Assembly (NCBI GenBank): GCA_030066195.1
Contig: JASJCB010000095.1
Location: forward strand, 1-42,492
Direction of reading: 5' to 3'
DNA length: 42,492 nt
Source: Acidobacteriota bacterium
Lineage (GTDB): Bacteria > Acidobacteriota > Holophagae > Acanthopleuribacterales > Acanthopleuribacteraceae
How positions within the stretch are numbered: position 1 is the stretch's first letter; every line of letters begins with the position of its first letter. A program made the translations under genes and the position numbers. The notes beneath the pieces were generated by a model. That model saw only the letters and a program-made list of their open reading frames with translations. It made no database searches and was not told where the DNA came from. Shown here piece after piece: positions 26,152 to 33,457 of the stretch.

Positions 26152-27621
26152 ATGCTGATCGAACCCTTACTCGAAGGTTTGACCTTTGACGACGTTTTGT
26201 TGATCCCGGGATTGTCCGAGATCCACCCCAACGATGTGAGCCTGAAGACCCGCCTGGTGGGGGATATCGAACTGAACATCCCGTTACTGTCGGCGGCCAT
26301 GGATACGGTCACCGAACATCGTCTGGGCATTGCCATCGCCCAGCAGGGCGGCATCGGCGTCATTCACAAAAACCTGGGCATTGCCGCCCAAGCCGCCGAG
26401 GTAGACAAGGTCAAGCGTTCAGAGTCCGGCATGATCACAGATCCCATTACCATCGGCCCCGAGGGTTCGCTGAAACAGGCCGATTCCATGATGGGTCAGT
26501 TCCGCATCTCCGGTATTCCCGTGGTGGAGAACGACGGCACCCTGGTCGGCATCATCACCAATCGCGACCTACGATTCGAGACCAACTACCAGCAGCCCGT
26601 CGCCAATGTCATGACTTCCGGCCGTGATCGTTTGGTAACGGTCCCCATGGGCACTACGCTTGAAGAGGCTCAGTATTACCTACACAAACACCGCATCGAA
26701 AAAGTGTTGGTAGTAGACGATGATTACAAGCTGCGCGGCCTGATCACCGTCAAGGATATCCAGAAGAAACTCACTTATCCGCTGGCCTGTAAAGACCCCG
26801 GCGGGAGATTGCGTTCGGGAGCGGCCATTGGCGTCGGCGCGGACATGCTGGAGCGAGTGCAGGCTTTGGTCGACGCCAAGGTAGATGTCCTGGTGCTGGA
26901 CAGTAGCCACGGACATTCACGCGGAGTGATGAACGCGGCCCGCGAGGTAAAAAGCCACTTTCCCAGAGTTCCGCTGATCGTGGGTAACGTGGCCACGGCC
27001 CAAGGCGCTGAAGATCTGATCGCGATGGGCGCGGATGCGATCAAGGTAGGCATAGGACCCGGCTCCATCTGCACCACCCGGGTGGTTACCGGGGCGGGCA
27101 TGCCGCAGATTACCGCTATCAACGAGGCTCACAAGACTTGCTCCAGACACGACATTCCCCTGATTGCGGACGGCGGTATCAAGTTCTCGGGCGATATTCC
27201 CAAGGCCATTGTGGCGGGCGCTGACTGCATTATGATCGGCAGCCTGTTCGCCGGCACCGACGAAAGCCCCGGCGAAACGGTTCTCTACCAAGGCCGCAGT
27301 TATAAGACTTATCGCGGCATGGGTTCCCTCGGAGCCATGCAGGACGGCTCCGCCGATCGCTACTTCCAGGAAAGCGCGGCTCGCACCAAACTGGTACCGG
27401 AAGGTATCGAAGGCCAGGTGCCCTATAAAGGCAGCTTGTCCGCGGTGGTCACCCAGTTGATCGGCGGCCTGCGCGCGGGTATGGGTCTGACCGGCAGCGC
27501 AAACATCAAGGACTTGAAGGAAAAGGCCCGCTTTGTCAGAATCAGTCAATCGGGCTTGCGCGAAAGCCATGCCCACGACGTGGTGATTACCAAGGAGGCG
27601 CCGAACTACCGGCTCCAATAA
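26152..27621 (+). CDS. guaB: IMP dehydrogenase
   Basis: The enzyme oxidises IMP to XMP with NAD+, the committed step of GMP synthesis. From the ATG at 26152 the product has 489 residues, the normal bacterial size, starting MLIEPLLEGLTFDDVLLIP. Two CBS domains lie at about 90-205. The catalytic loop GPGSICTTR carries the active-site cysteine (about 307). Further landmarks are IADGGIKFSGD and SYKTYRGMGSLGAM. An in-frame ATG at 26110 would add 14 atypical residues through a hairpin; AGAGG upstream of 26152 supports the shorter form. The next gene starts 57 bases downstream and may share the transcript. Confidence 0.97.
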   Translation: MLIEPLLEGLTFDDVLLIPGLSEIHPNDVSLKTRLVGDIELNIPLLSAAMDTVTEHRLGIAIAQQGGIGVIHKNLGIAAQAAEVDKVKRSESGMITDPITIGPEGSLKQADSMMGQFRISGIPVVENDGTLVGIITNRDLRFETNYQQPVANVMTSGRDRLVTVPMGTTLEEAQYYLHKHRIEKVLVVDDDYKLRGLITVKDIQKKLTYPLACKDPGGRLRSGAAIGVGADMLERVQALVDAKVDVLVLDSSHGHSRGVMNAAREVKSHFPRVPLIVGNVATAQGAEDLIAMGADAIKVGIGPGSICTTRVVTGAGMPQITAINEAHKTCSRHDIPLIADGGIKFSGDIPKAIVAGADCIMIGSLFAGTDESPGETVLYQGRSYKTYRGMGSLGAMQDGSADRYFQESAARTKLVPEGIEGQVPYKGSLSAVVTQLIGGLRAGMGLTGSANIKDLKEKARFVRISQSGLRESHAHDVVITKEAPNYRLQ

Positions 27622-27678
27622 TCCGCTGAAAAACAAGGGGACGTTTCGGCCTCCCTATTCAATAAGGAATGGATCCCG

Positions 27679-29577
27679 TTGAAGATCCCCTCATCCGTCG
27701 CCAACCGTATTGCTCGTTTTACTCAACACCAGATCGACGCTCTGGATCATTGTACCGATGCGGCGGTGAATTGGGATGAGTCGGTGGCATTTGTACAAGC
27801 CCGCAACGGCGGTTGGGGCGTTCGCGTCAACGGCAAGATGGTAGACAGCATTTACAGCCCGGACCAATCCGCCGAGAAATTCCTGATGGACAAACCCTTC
27901 GACCACACCGATCTGGTCGTGTTGATCGGCTGCGGCGGCGGCAGCCTGCCCATTGCCCTCGCTCGTCGCCTGACCGGGTTGCCCGTCAAGATTGCGGTTA
28001 TCGAACCCAATGTCCACCTGTTGACCGGCATGTTCCTGAACAATACGGCCCTGGGCGAGTTGGATCCCGGCAAGATTCAATTCTTCTGTTCGTTGCAGGC
28101 ATTCAAATTCTACCTTATCGACATCAGCCTGCACGGCGAGCGTTTGCGTGTTTTGTCCACGCCCGCCTACCAGCGACACATGCCGGACCAATTGGCCGCT
28201 GTCAGCGCGGCTTTGGACGAGGCGGTGCCGATTATGCTGTCGTGCGCCAAAACGCGAACCAACAACACCCGCACCTGGATTCATCACCTGATCAACAACG
28301 TTCGTCATAAAAGCCGCTTCCCCTCTATATTCACCTTGGAAGGTCGAATGCAAGACGTTCCGGCCGTTCTGGTGGCCTCAGGTCCCAGCCTGGATAAGAA
28401 CATCCAACATATCAAAAGAGTTGAAGACAACGCTTTGATATGTTGCGTCAACAGCAGCCTGCCGGCCTTGCTTCGTCACGGCATCCTGCCGCACCTGGTA
28501 TTTTCGGTAGAGACCGCGGATGTGACCCACGACCTGACCGGTAACACGGAGGCATTGCAACAATTGACCCTGGTGTTGGCCGAGACAACCAACCCCAAAG
28601 CATTTACCCTGCCGGCCGAGAATACCTTCGTGATGCACCAAAACACTTGGAACTATGCGGCCTTCGTGGCCGAGGTCACCCAACAGCGAGTCCGGGGCAT
28701 TCACGGAGGAGGCTGTAACGCCAACGCCATGTTTGCCGCGGCCCTGATGTTCGGTTGCAACCCCGTCGCCCTGGTCGGTCAGGATCTTGCCTATACCGAC
28801 GGCCGCCTATATGCCCACGCTACGGATTACGGCAGCTTGACGGCGAATATCGAGGGAGACCAGGCCAAGATCATCGATAAGGAAGGCGTGCTGGACTTCC
28901 TGGAGGGGGCTTCCTCCCGCTTCCTGATGGAAGAAAAGATGTACCCGATCCGTGCCTGGAACGGTGAGAGCACGGTATATTCACCCAGTAATTTCAATAC
29001 CTTCCGTTTGTGTTTCCAGGAGGTCGGTCTCCGAGCGGTTCACGAGACGGGCGTCACCCTGGTCAACGCGACCGAGGGCGGCGCGTATATAGAGGGTTTC
29101 GACCACCGACCGCTGGCCGATTATGTTTCTGAACTACCGGCCGGTTGTCTTAACCTGAAAGCAAGGATTGCGGCAAGCCTGGCTGAAGCGGAACTCGCTT
29201 CACCGAAAACCATTGCCTCGGGCCTGGCCCGGATCGCCGAACGTTTGGGACAAACGGCAATGCAAGCGGATGAGGCAATAGCCGCGGTCGATGACCTTGA
29301 ACGGCTGGTTACCGCCGGCGTGACGGAGGGTCCCTTGTTTGCCTCGGCTCACGAACGCTTCGAAAAGGCGCGGCAAAGCGTTGCGGTGCTGCCGCTGTTG
29401 GACAGCTATTCCTCCGAATCCTTGACCAGGGCCAAACGGAAGCATCCCGAGGATGGAACGCCGGAAACCGCATTCGCCAGGGCTAAAGCCGTCATGTCGG
29501 CCACCCGAGACGGGGCTGCTGAACTGAGGGAAATGATCCTGAAGGCGCACGCCGATCTCTCCACACAAACCCCATAA
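27679..29577 (+). CDS. DUF115/MptE-like protein (motility-associated factor glycosyltransferase family)
   Basis: The 632-residue cytoplasmic-looking protein carries a DUF115 (MAF_flag10) core at about residues 200-400. It is recognisable by VPAVLVASGPSLDKNIQ, ICCVNSSLPALLRHGI, LVFSVETADVTHDL and GGGCNANAMFAAALMFGCNPVALVGQDLAYTDG. The N-terminal domain begins with a GCGGGSLPIALARRL motif that suggests a Rossmann-like fold. Characterised MAF relatives glycosylate flagellin with nonulosonic acids, and archaeal MptE is a pterin diphosphokinase; which applies here is open. The start is a TTG with AAGGA upstream; no better codon is in frame. It follows guaB by 57 bases. No flagellar or sugar genes are visible nearby. 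Confidence 0.82.
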   Translation: MKIPSSVANRIARFTQHQIDALDHCTDAAVNWDESVAFVQARNGGWGVRVNGKMVDSIYSPDQSAEKFLMDKPFDHTDLVVLIGCGGGSLPIALARRLTGLPVKIAVIEPNVHLLTGMFLNNTALGELDPGKIQFFCSLQAFKFYLIDISLHGERLRVLSTPAYQRHMPDQLAAVSAALDEAVPIMLSCAKTRTNNTRTWIHHLINNVRHKSRFPSIFTLEGRMQDVPAVLVASGPSLDKNIQHIKRVEDNALICCVNSSLPALLRHGILPHLVFSVETADVTHDLTGNTEALQQLTLVLAETTNPKAFTLPAENTFVMHQNTWNYAAFVAEVTQQRVRGIHGGGCNANAMFAAALMFGCNPVALVGQDLAYTDGRLYAHATDYGSLTANIEGDQAKIIDKEGVLDFLEGASSRFLMEEKMYPIRAWNGESTVYSPSNFNTFRLCFQEVGLRAVHETGVTLVNATEGGAYIEGFDHRPLADYVSELPAGCLNLKARIAASLAEAELASPKTIASGLARIAERLGQTAMQADEAIAAVDDLERLVTAGVTEGPLFASAHERFEKARQSVAVLPLLDSYSSESLTRAKRKHPEDGTPETAFARAKAVMSATRDGAAELREMILKAHADLSTQTP

Positions 29578-29596
29578 AGAGCAATCTAAAAACCTT

Positions 29597-29625
29597 TTGA
29601 CTGATAGCGGGTGATAGTGTATATT
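29597..29625 (+). promoter_or_regulatory. Sigma70-like promoter of the rplM-rpsI operon
   Basis: TTGACT (29597-29602) and TATATT (29620-29625) are separated by 17 bases. The transcript would start near 29632, leaving a leader of about 72 bases with two small hairpins: AGTCC-GTCC-GGACT (about 29640) and GCGC-AAA-GCGC (about 29656). Its position rules out the upstream in-frame ATG candidates for rplM. Confidence 0.75.
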
Positions 29626-29703
29626 CGGTGTTTCGTGCGAAGTCCGTCCGGACTCGCGCAAAGCGCGCCGAGAGGTGCAGCAACAATACCAGGGGAAGAT
29701 AAA

Positions 29704-30138
29704 ATGTCTACTTTTTTTCCCAGGAAGGAAGACATTACCCGAAAGTGGTATGTTCTCGATGCGGCCGGCCTGCCTTTAGGCCGGGTGGCTACGTTTGCGG
29801 CCAACTTGTTGACCGGTAAGCGCAACCCCAAATACACCCCGCATATGGACATGGGCGATCACGTCATTATCGTGAATGCCGACAAAGCCGTTTTGACGGG
29901 TAAGAAGATGAAATTCAAGGCGTACCGTCGCCACTCCAGCCGCCCCGGCGGTTTGAAAGAAGTTGCGGCGGAACACATGTTCGCTAAACACCCTACACGC
30001 CCTATCGAGCTGGCTGTCAAAGGCATGTTGCCCAAGACGAAGTTGGGCCGAGCCATGTACCGCAAACTCAATGTGTACGCGGGCTCGGATCATCCGCACG
30101 CGGCGCAAAAGCCCGAGAAGCTCGAAGTAGCGCTGTAA
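29704..30138 (+). CDS. rplM: 50S ribosomal protein L13
   Basis: L13 is an early-assembling protein of the large ribosomal subunit. The 144-residue product matches the family length and shows RKWYVLDAAGLPLGRVATFAA, GDHVIIVNADKAVLTGKK, YRRHSSRPGG, the AVKGMLPKTKLGRAM segment and the YAGSDHPHAAQKPE tail. The ATG at 29704 follows GGGGAAG. A longer in-frame version beginning at 29611 would overlap the promoter. It is followed by rpsI after 20 bases, the usual conserved operon. The 5' leader hairpins could be a site for feedback by L13, as known in E. coli, but this is inference. Confidence 0.98.
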   Translation: MSTFFPRKEDITRKWYVLDAAGLPLGRVATFAANLLTGKRNPKYTPHMDMGDHVIIVNADKAVLTGKKMKFKAYRRHSSRPGGLKEVAAEHMFAKHPTRPIELAVKGMLPKTKLGRAMYRKLNVYAGSDHPHAAQKPEKLEVAL

Positions 30139-30158
30139 CAGACTAGGAGGCAATCAAG

Positions 30159-30551
30159 TTGGCCGATATTCAGTACTACGGAACCGGTCGTCGTAAGTCC
30201 AGCACCGCACGCGTTTTCCTGCGTCCGGGCTCGGGCAAAATCACGGTGAACAAACGTGATTTCGATGACTACTTTCCGTCTGACCTGCTCAAAATGATCA
30301 TTCGCCAGCCCTTGACCTTGACTGAGACGCAAGGCAAGTTCGACATCTACATCACGGTGCGCGGCGGCGGTACCTCGGGTCAAGCCGGGGCAATTCGCCA
30401 CGGTATTTCCCGTGCTTTGGTCGAATTCAATACGGAACTGCGTTCCCGTTTGAAGTCTGCCGGATTCATTACACGCGATTCCCGCGAGAAAGAACGTCAG
30501 AAGCCGGGCCTCAGCGGCGCCCGCCGTCGTTTCCAGTTCTCCAAACGTTAA
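30159..30551 (+). CDS. rpsI: 30S ribosomal protein S9
   Basis: S9 sits in the head of the small ribosomal subunit, with its C-terminal tail reaching the P-site tRNA. The 130-residue product begins ADIQYYGTGRRKSSTARVFL and ends with the family's basic tail (RDSREKERQKPGLSGARRRFQFSKR). Other landmarks are GSGKITVNKRDFDDYF and VRGGGTSGQAGAIRHGISRAL. It starts at a TTG with AGGAGG eight bases upstream; there is no ATG nearby. It is the last gene of the rplM-rpsI operon, with a terminator 24 bases after the stop. Confidence 0.98.
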   Translation: MADIQYYGTGRRKSSTARVFLRPGSGKITVNKRDFDDYFPSDLLKMIIRQPLTLTETQGKFDIYITVRGGGTSGQAGAIRHGISRALVEFNTELRSRLKSAGFITRDSREKERQKPGLSGARRRFQFSKR

Positions 30552-30574
30552 TCTCTTTTCGTTTCCGGGCGCTG

Positions 30575-30605
30575 CCCGCCGTCCCTCAGGATGGACGGGA
30601 TTTTC
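30575..30605 (+). terminator. Intrinsic terminator after rpsI
   Basis: CCCG plus CCGTCC (30575-30584) pairs with GGATGG plus CGGG (30589-30599) around the loop CTCA, with one bulged A. ATTTTC follows. It separates the rplM-rpsI unit from rpsB-tsf. Confidence 0.7.
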
Positions 30606-30687
30606 GATGTTGCTTCAATTGGTGCCGGCCAAAACGTCGAGAATTTGCCCCGCGAAGCCATGACAAATCCGGTATAGGAAGGTTATT

Positions 30688-31482
30688 TTGGTTACGATTT
30701 CCATGAAAGAGCTCCTGGAAGCCGGGGTTCATTTCGGTCACCAGACCAAGCGTTGGAACCCGAAGATGAAAAAGTACATCTTCGGAAGCCGCAACGGCAT
30801 CTACATCATCGACCTGCAGAAGACCCTCAAGAAGTTCCGCGAAGCGGCGGCATTTGTGATCGAAAAAGCCCAAAAGGGCGGCACGGTCCTGTTTGTGGGC
30901 ACCAAGCGCCAGGCGCAAGAAGCCATCGAGAACGAGGCGCAACGCTGCAATATGTACTTCGTCAACAATCGCTGGTTGGGCGGTACGCTGACCAACTTCA
31001 AGACCATCCGTAAGTCGGTTGAAACCCTCAATCGATACGAGGCCATGGCCACGGACGGTTCTTACGACCAGTTGACCAAGAAGGAAATCCTCTCTGTCGA
31101 GAAGAAAAAAGATAAGTTACTCAAGGTTCTCTCGGGCATCAAGAGCATGACCCGCCTGCCTGACGTACTTTTCGTGGTAGACCCCAACCGTGAGAAGATT
31201 GCGGTTGCCGAGGCCAACAAACTGGGAATCCCCGTGGTCAGTATCGTCGACACCAATTGTGATCCCGAAAGAGTCGACTATGTGATTCCCGGCAACGACG
31301 ACGCCATTCGCGCCGTCAAGCTGTTCACCGCCCGTATCGCCGACGCCGTCATCGAGGGTGAGGCGATTCACAAGGCAGCCGCTGAAGAGCGCGCCAACTC
31401 CGGTGAAGATGAGACCATTATTGAAACCCACGGCCCCAGCGCCTACCATAGCGACGGTTCGGCGCCCAACGAGAACCGCTAA
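30688..31482 (+). CDS. rpsB: 30S ribosomal protein S2
   Basis: S2 joins the small ribosomal subunit late and is needed for S1 binding. The 264-residue product shows the family start VTISMKELLEAGVHFGHQTKRWNPKM, then NGIYIIDLQKT, TVLFVGTKRQAQ, NNRWLGGTLTN, LPDVLFVVDPNRE and GIPVVSIVDTNCDPERVDYVIPGNDDA. The C-terminus carries a short acidic extension. It starts at a TTG with GGAAGG five bases upstream; an in-frame ATG 15 bases on is too far from that site. tsf follows after 41 bases, the classical rpsB-tsf operon ended by a strong terminator. A promoter must lie between 30606 and 30680, but no clear box pair was found. Confidence 0.98.
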   Translation: MVTISMKELLEAGVHFGHQTKRWNPKMKKYIFGSRNGIYIIDLQKTLKKFREAAAFVIEKAQKGGTVLFVGTKRQAQEAIENEAQRCNMYFVNNRWLGGTLTNFKTIRKSVETLNRYEAMATDGSYDQLTKKEILSVEKKKDKLLKVLSGIKSMTRLPDVLFVVDPNREKIAVAEANKLGIPVVSIVDTNCDPERVDYVIPGNDDAIRAVKLFTARIADAVIEGEAIHKAAAEERANSGEDETIIETHGPSAYHSDGSAPNENR

Positions 31483-31523
31483 ACCATTTTTCGCAATCTA
31501 ATTTGACCTTTGAGGAGAGCGGG

Positions 31524-32174
31524 ATGACAGTATCCGCAAAACTGGTAAAAGAACTCCGGGACCGCACCGGCCTGGGGATGATGGACTGCAAAAAAGCACT
31601 TGGCGAAACCAACGGCGACATCGAGGAAGCAATCACCTACCTGCGCAAGAAAGGTATGGCCAAGTCGGCCAAACTGGCCGGGCGTATTGCTTCTGAGGGC
31701 ACCATCGTTTCTTATGTGCACGGCGGCAGAATCGGCGTGCTTTTGGAAGTTAACTGCGAAACCGACTTTACCGGCCGTAACGATAACTTCCAGGCTCTGG
31801 CAAAAGACATTGCCATGCACATTGCGGCCGCTAAGCCGCGCTTCCTGTCTCGCGAGGAAGTAACCCAGGAGATCCTGGATAAAGAGCGCGAAATTGCCCG
31901 TGAACAAACCCTTGCCTCCGGTAAGCCCGAGCACATCGTCGACAAGATCGTCGACGGCAAGATGAACAAGTTCTTCGAAGAGAACTGCCTGCTTGAGCAA
32001 TACTGGGTGAAGGAAAACAAGAAAACTATTCAGGATGTGGTGAACGAGGCAACGCTGTCTATCGGCGAAAAGATCACCATCCGCCGCTTTGCGCGCTACG
32101 AACTGGGCGAAGGCCTGGAAAAGCGCGTGGACAACTTCGCCGAAGAAGTTGCCAAGCAGGCCGGCGGCGCCTGA
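31524..32174 (+). CDS. tsf: Translation elongation factor Ts
   Basis: EF-Ts recycles EF-Tu by exchanging GDP for GTP. The 216-residue product is the short form, lacking much of the insert present in the 283-residue E. coli protein and nearer in size to the Thermus one. It shows the N-terminal UBA-like domain with LVKELRDRTGLGMMDCKKAL, the core motif VLLEVNCETDFTGRNDNF, and a C-terminal VDGKMNKFFEENCLLEQ. The ATG at 31524 has GAGGAG nine bases upstream. A TTG at 31503 is in frame but covers the ribosome binding site. It is the last gene of the rpsB operon. Confidence 0.98.
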   Translation: MTVSAKLVKELRDRTGLGMMDCKKALGETNGDIEEAITYLRKKGMAKSAKLAGRIASEGTIVSYVHGGRIGVLLEVNCETDFTGRNDNFQALAKDIAMHIAAAKPRFLSREEVTQEILDKEREIAREQTLASGKPEHIVDKIVDGKMNKFFEENCLLEQYWVKENKKTIQDVVNEATLSIGEKITIRRFARYELGEGLEKRVDNFAEEVAKQAGGA

Positions 32175-32199
32175 GATTAACGCTTGATCGCATTTACAG

Positions 32200-32227
32200 A
32201 AGGCGGGCACCTGCCCGCCTTTTTTAT
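32200..32227 (+). terminator. Intrinsic terminator after tsf
   Basis: AAGGCGGGC (32200-32208) pairs perfectly with GCCCGCCTT (32213-32221) around the loop ACCT and runs into TTTTATT. This is the strongest terminator in the window. Confidence 0.95.
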
Positions 32228-32306
32228 TGTCCCTTCACGCCGTAACCGCATCCCCCTGTTCCCCGAACGGGACCCGTATACTGCTAATCGCCTCTCGGAA
32301 GTCCAC

Positions 32307-33281
32307 TTGAAGACACTTCTCGCCTTCGCTCGCCCATTTACTTTGATCGCCCCCATGCTCGGCGTGATCTCCGGCGCACTGACCGCCCTGGGTTCACAGC
32401 ACAGCTTGCGACCCGGGTTCGGCCTGACGGAATTCTTTTTAATTGCCATAGCTGCTCTGGCCGCCGGAATATTGAATGCCGCCGGCAACGGCATCAACCA
32501 GATTTACGACCTGGAAATCGACCGCATCAACAAGCCCGAGCGTCCCCTGGCCGGCAGAAAAATGTCCATGCGCCGCGCCGCGGTGTTCACCCTGATTACC
32601 TATTTCATCGGTGTCGGCATGACCTGGATCATTGTCCCGTTCCCACAATTCGACAGTTGGACCGACCGCCTGACCGCTCCCCTTCTCTACCACGAGTGCA
32701 TCGTGTTCTACCTGCTGGCCGCCCTGTTCACCCTGGTTTATTCCGTACCCGCCCTCGGCCGCACCAAGCGAATGACCTTCGGCGCCCACCTGACCATCGC
32801 GATCCCCCGAGGTCTCATGCTGAAGGTAGCCGGCTGGTCGGTTCTGGCTTCTGTATGGCATTGGGAACCCTGGTACATCGGTCTCATCTTCTTCCTCTTC
32901 CTCATCGGCGCCGCAGGAACCAAGGACTTCAGCGATATGGAGGGGGATCGCCAAGGCGGTTGTAACACCCTGCCCGTTCGTTTCGGCGTACGCAAGGCCG
33001 CCTGGATGATTGCGCCCAGTTTTGTACTACCCTGGCTTTTAATTCCCTTGGGTCTGGTGATCAAGCCCGACGGCAAGACCCCGATACTGACCGGTGACCC
33101 GCTGCTTTTGGTGCTTTTCTGCCTCAGCCTGGTGATCTGGGGCAGTTATACCCTATACCTTATCTTACGCAATCCCGAGGACCTGAGCAGGGTAGAAAAT
33201 CACCCCTCCTGGAAGCATATGTATTTGATGATGTTTTGGGCTCAGACCGGCTTCGCGGCGGCCTATCTCATTCGGCTGTAA
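32307..33281 (+). CDS. UbiA-family prenyltransferase
   Basis: UbiA enzymes transfer an isoprenoid chain to an aromatic or polar acceptor in the inner membrane. The product (324 residues from the TTG at 32307) is polytopic and has both Mg-diphosphate motifs: NQIYDLEIDRINKPERPL (Asn64, Asp68, Asp72) and DFSDMEGDR (Asp207, Asp210, Asp214). The acceptor could be a quinone precursor, a (bacterio)chlorophyllide-like ring or a glycerol phosphate; the sequence alone does not decide. I chose TTG 32307 because GGAAG lies five bases upstream. The frame is open back to 32184, but that would begin ahead of the tsf terminator. TATACT (32277-32282) may be a -10. No quinone-pathway genes are adjacent. Confidence 0.88.
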   Translation: MKTLLAFARPFTLIAPMLGVISGALTALGSQHSLRPGFGLTEFFLIAIAALAAGILNAAGNGINQIYDLEIDRINKPERPLAGRKMSMRRAAVFTLITYFIGVGMTWIIVPFPQFDSWTDRLTAPLLYHECIVFYLLAALFTLVYSVPALGRTKRMTFGAHLTIAIPRGLMLKVAGWSVLASVWHWEPWYIGLIFFLFLIGAAGTKDFSDMEGDRQGGCNTLPVRFGVRKAAWMIAPSFVLPWLLIPLGLVIKPDGKTPILTGDPLLLVLFCLSLVIWGSYTLYLILRNPEDLSRVENHPSWKHMYLMMFWAQTGFAAAYLIRL

Positions 33282-33339
33282 GCCGCATGAACACCATATT
33301 CCTGCACCTTTTTTCCGACAAACTGCATCTATTTTCCGG

Positions 33340-33359
33340 CGGGTATGATATCATACCCG
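33340..33359. repeat. Perfect 20-base palindrome upstream of rpsA
   Basis: CGGGTATGAT is directly followed by its own reverse complement ATCATACCCG. It lies between the UbiA gene and rpsA, about 100 bases before the rpsA ATG, and contains a TATGAT box on the plus strand. As RNA it would form an eight-base-pair hairpin with an AUAU loop followed by UUUAG. It may be an operator, or a weak terminator for the UbiA gene. Confidence 0.75.
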
Positions 33360-33457
33360 TTTAGCGCAAAGGCAAGGGTCATAGATTCATTTCTACCGTC
33401 AACTTGCGAATCCGACAGCCTAACTTAGCGATTGATAATGCGGAGGTTAACTCAGCC

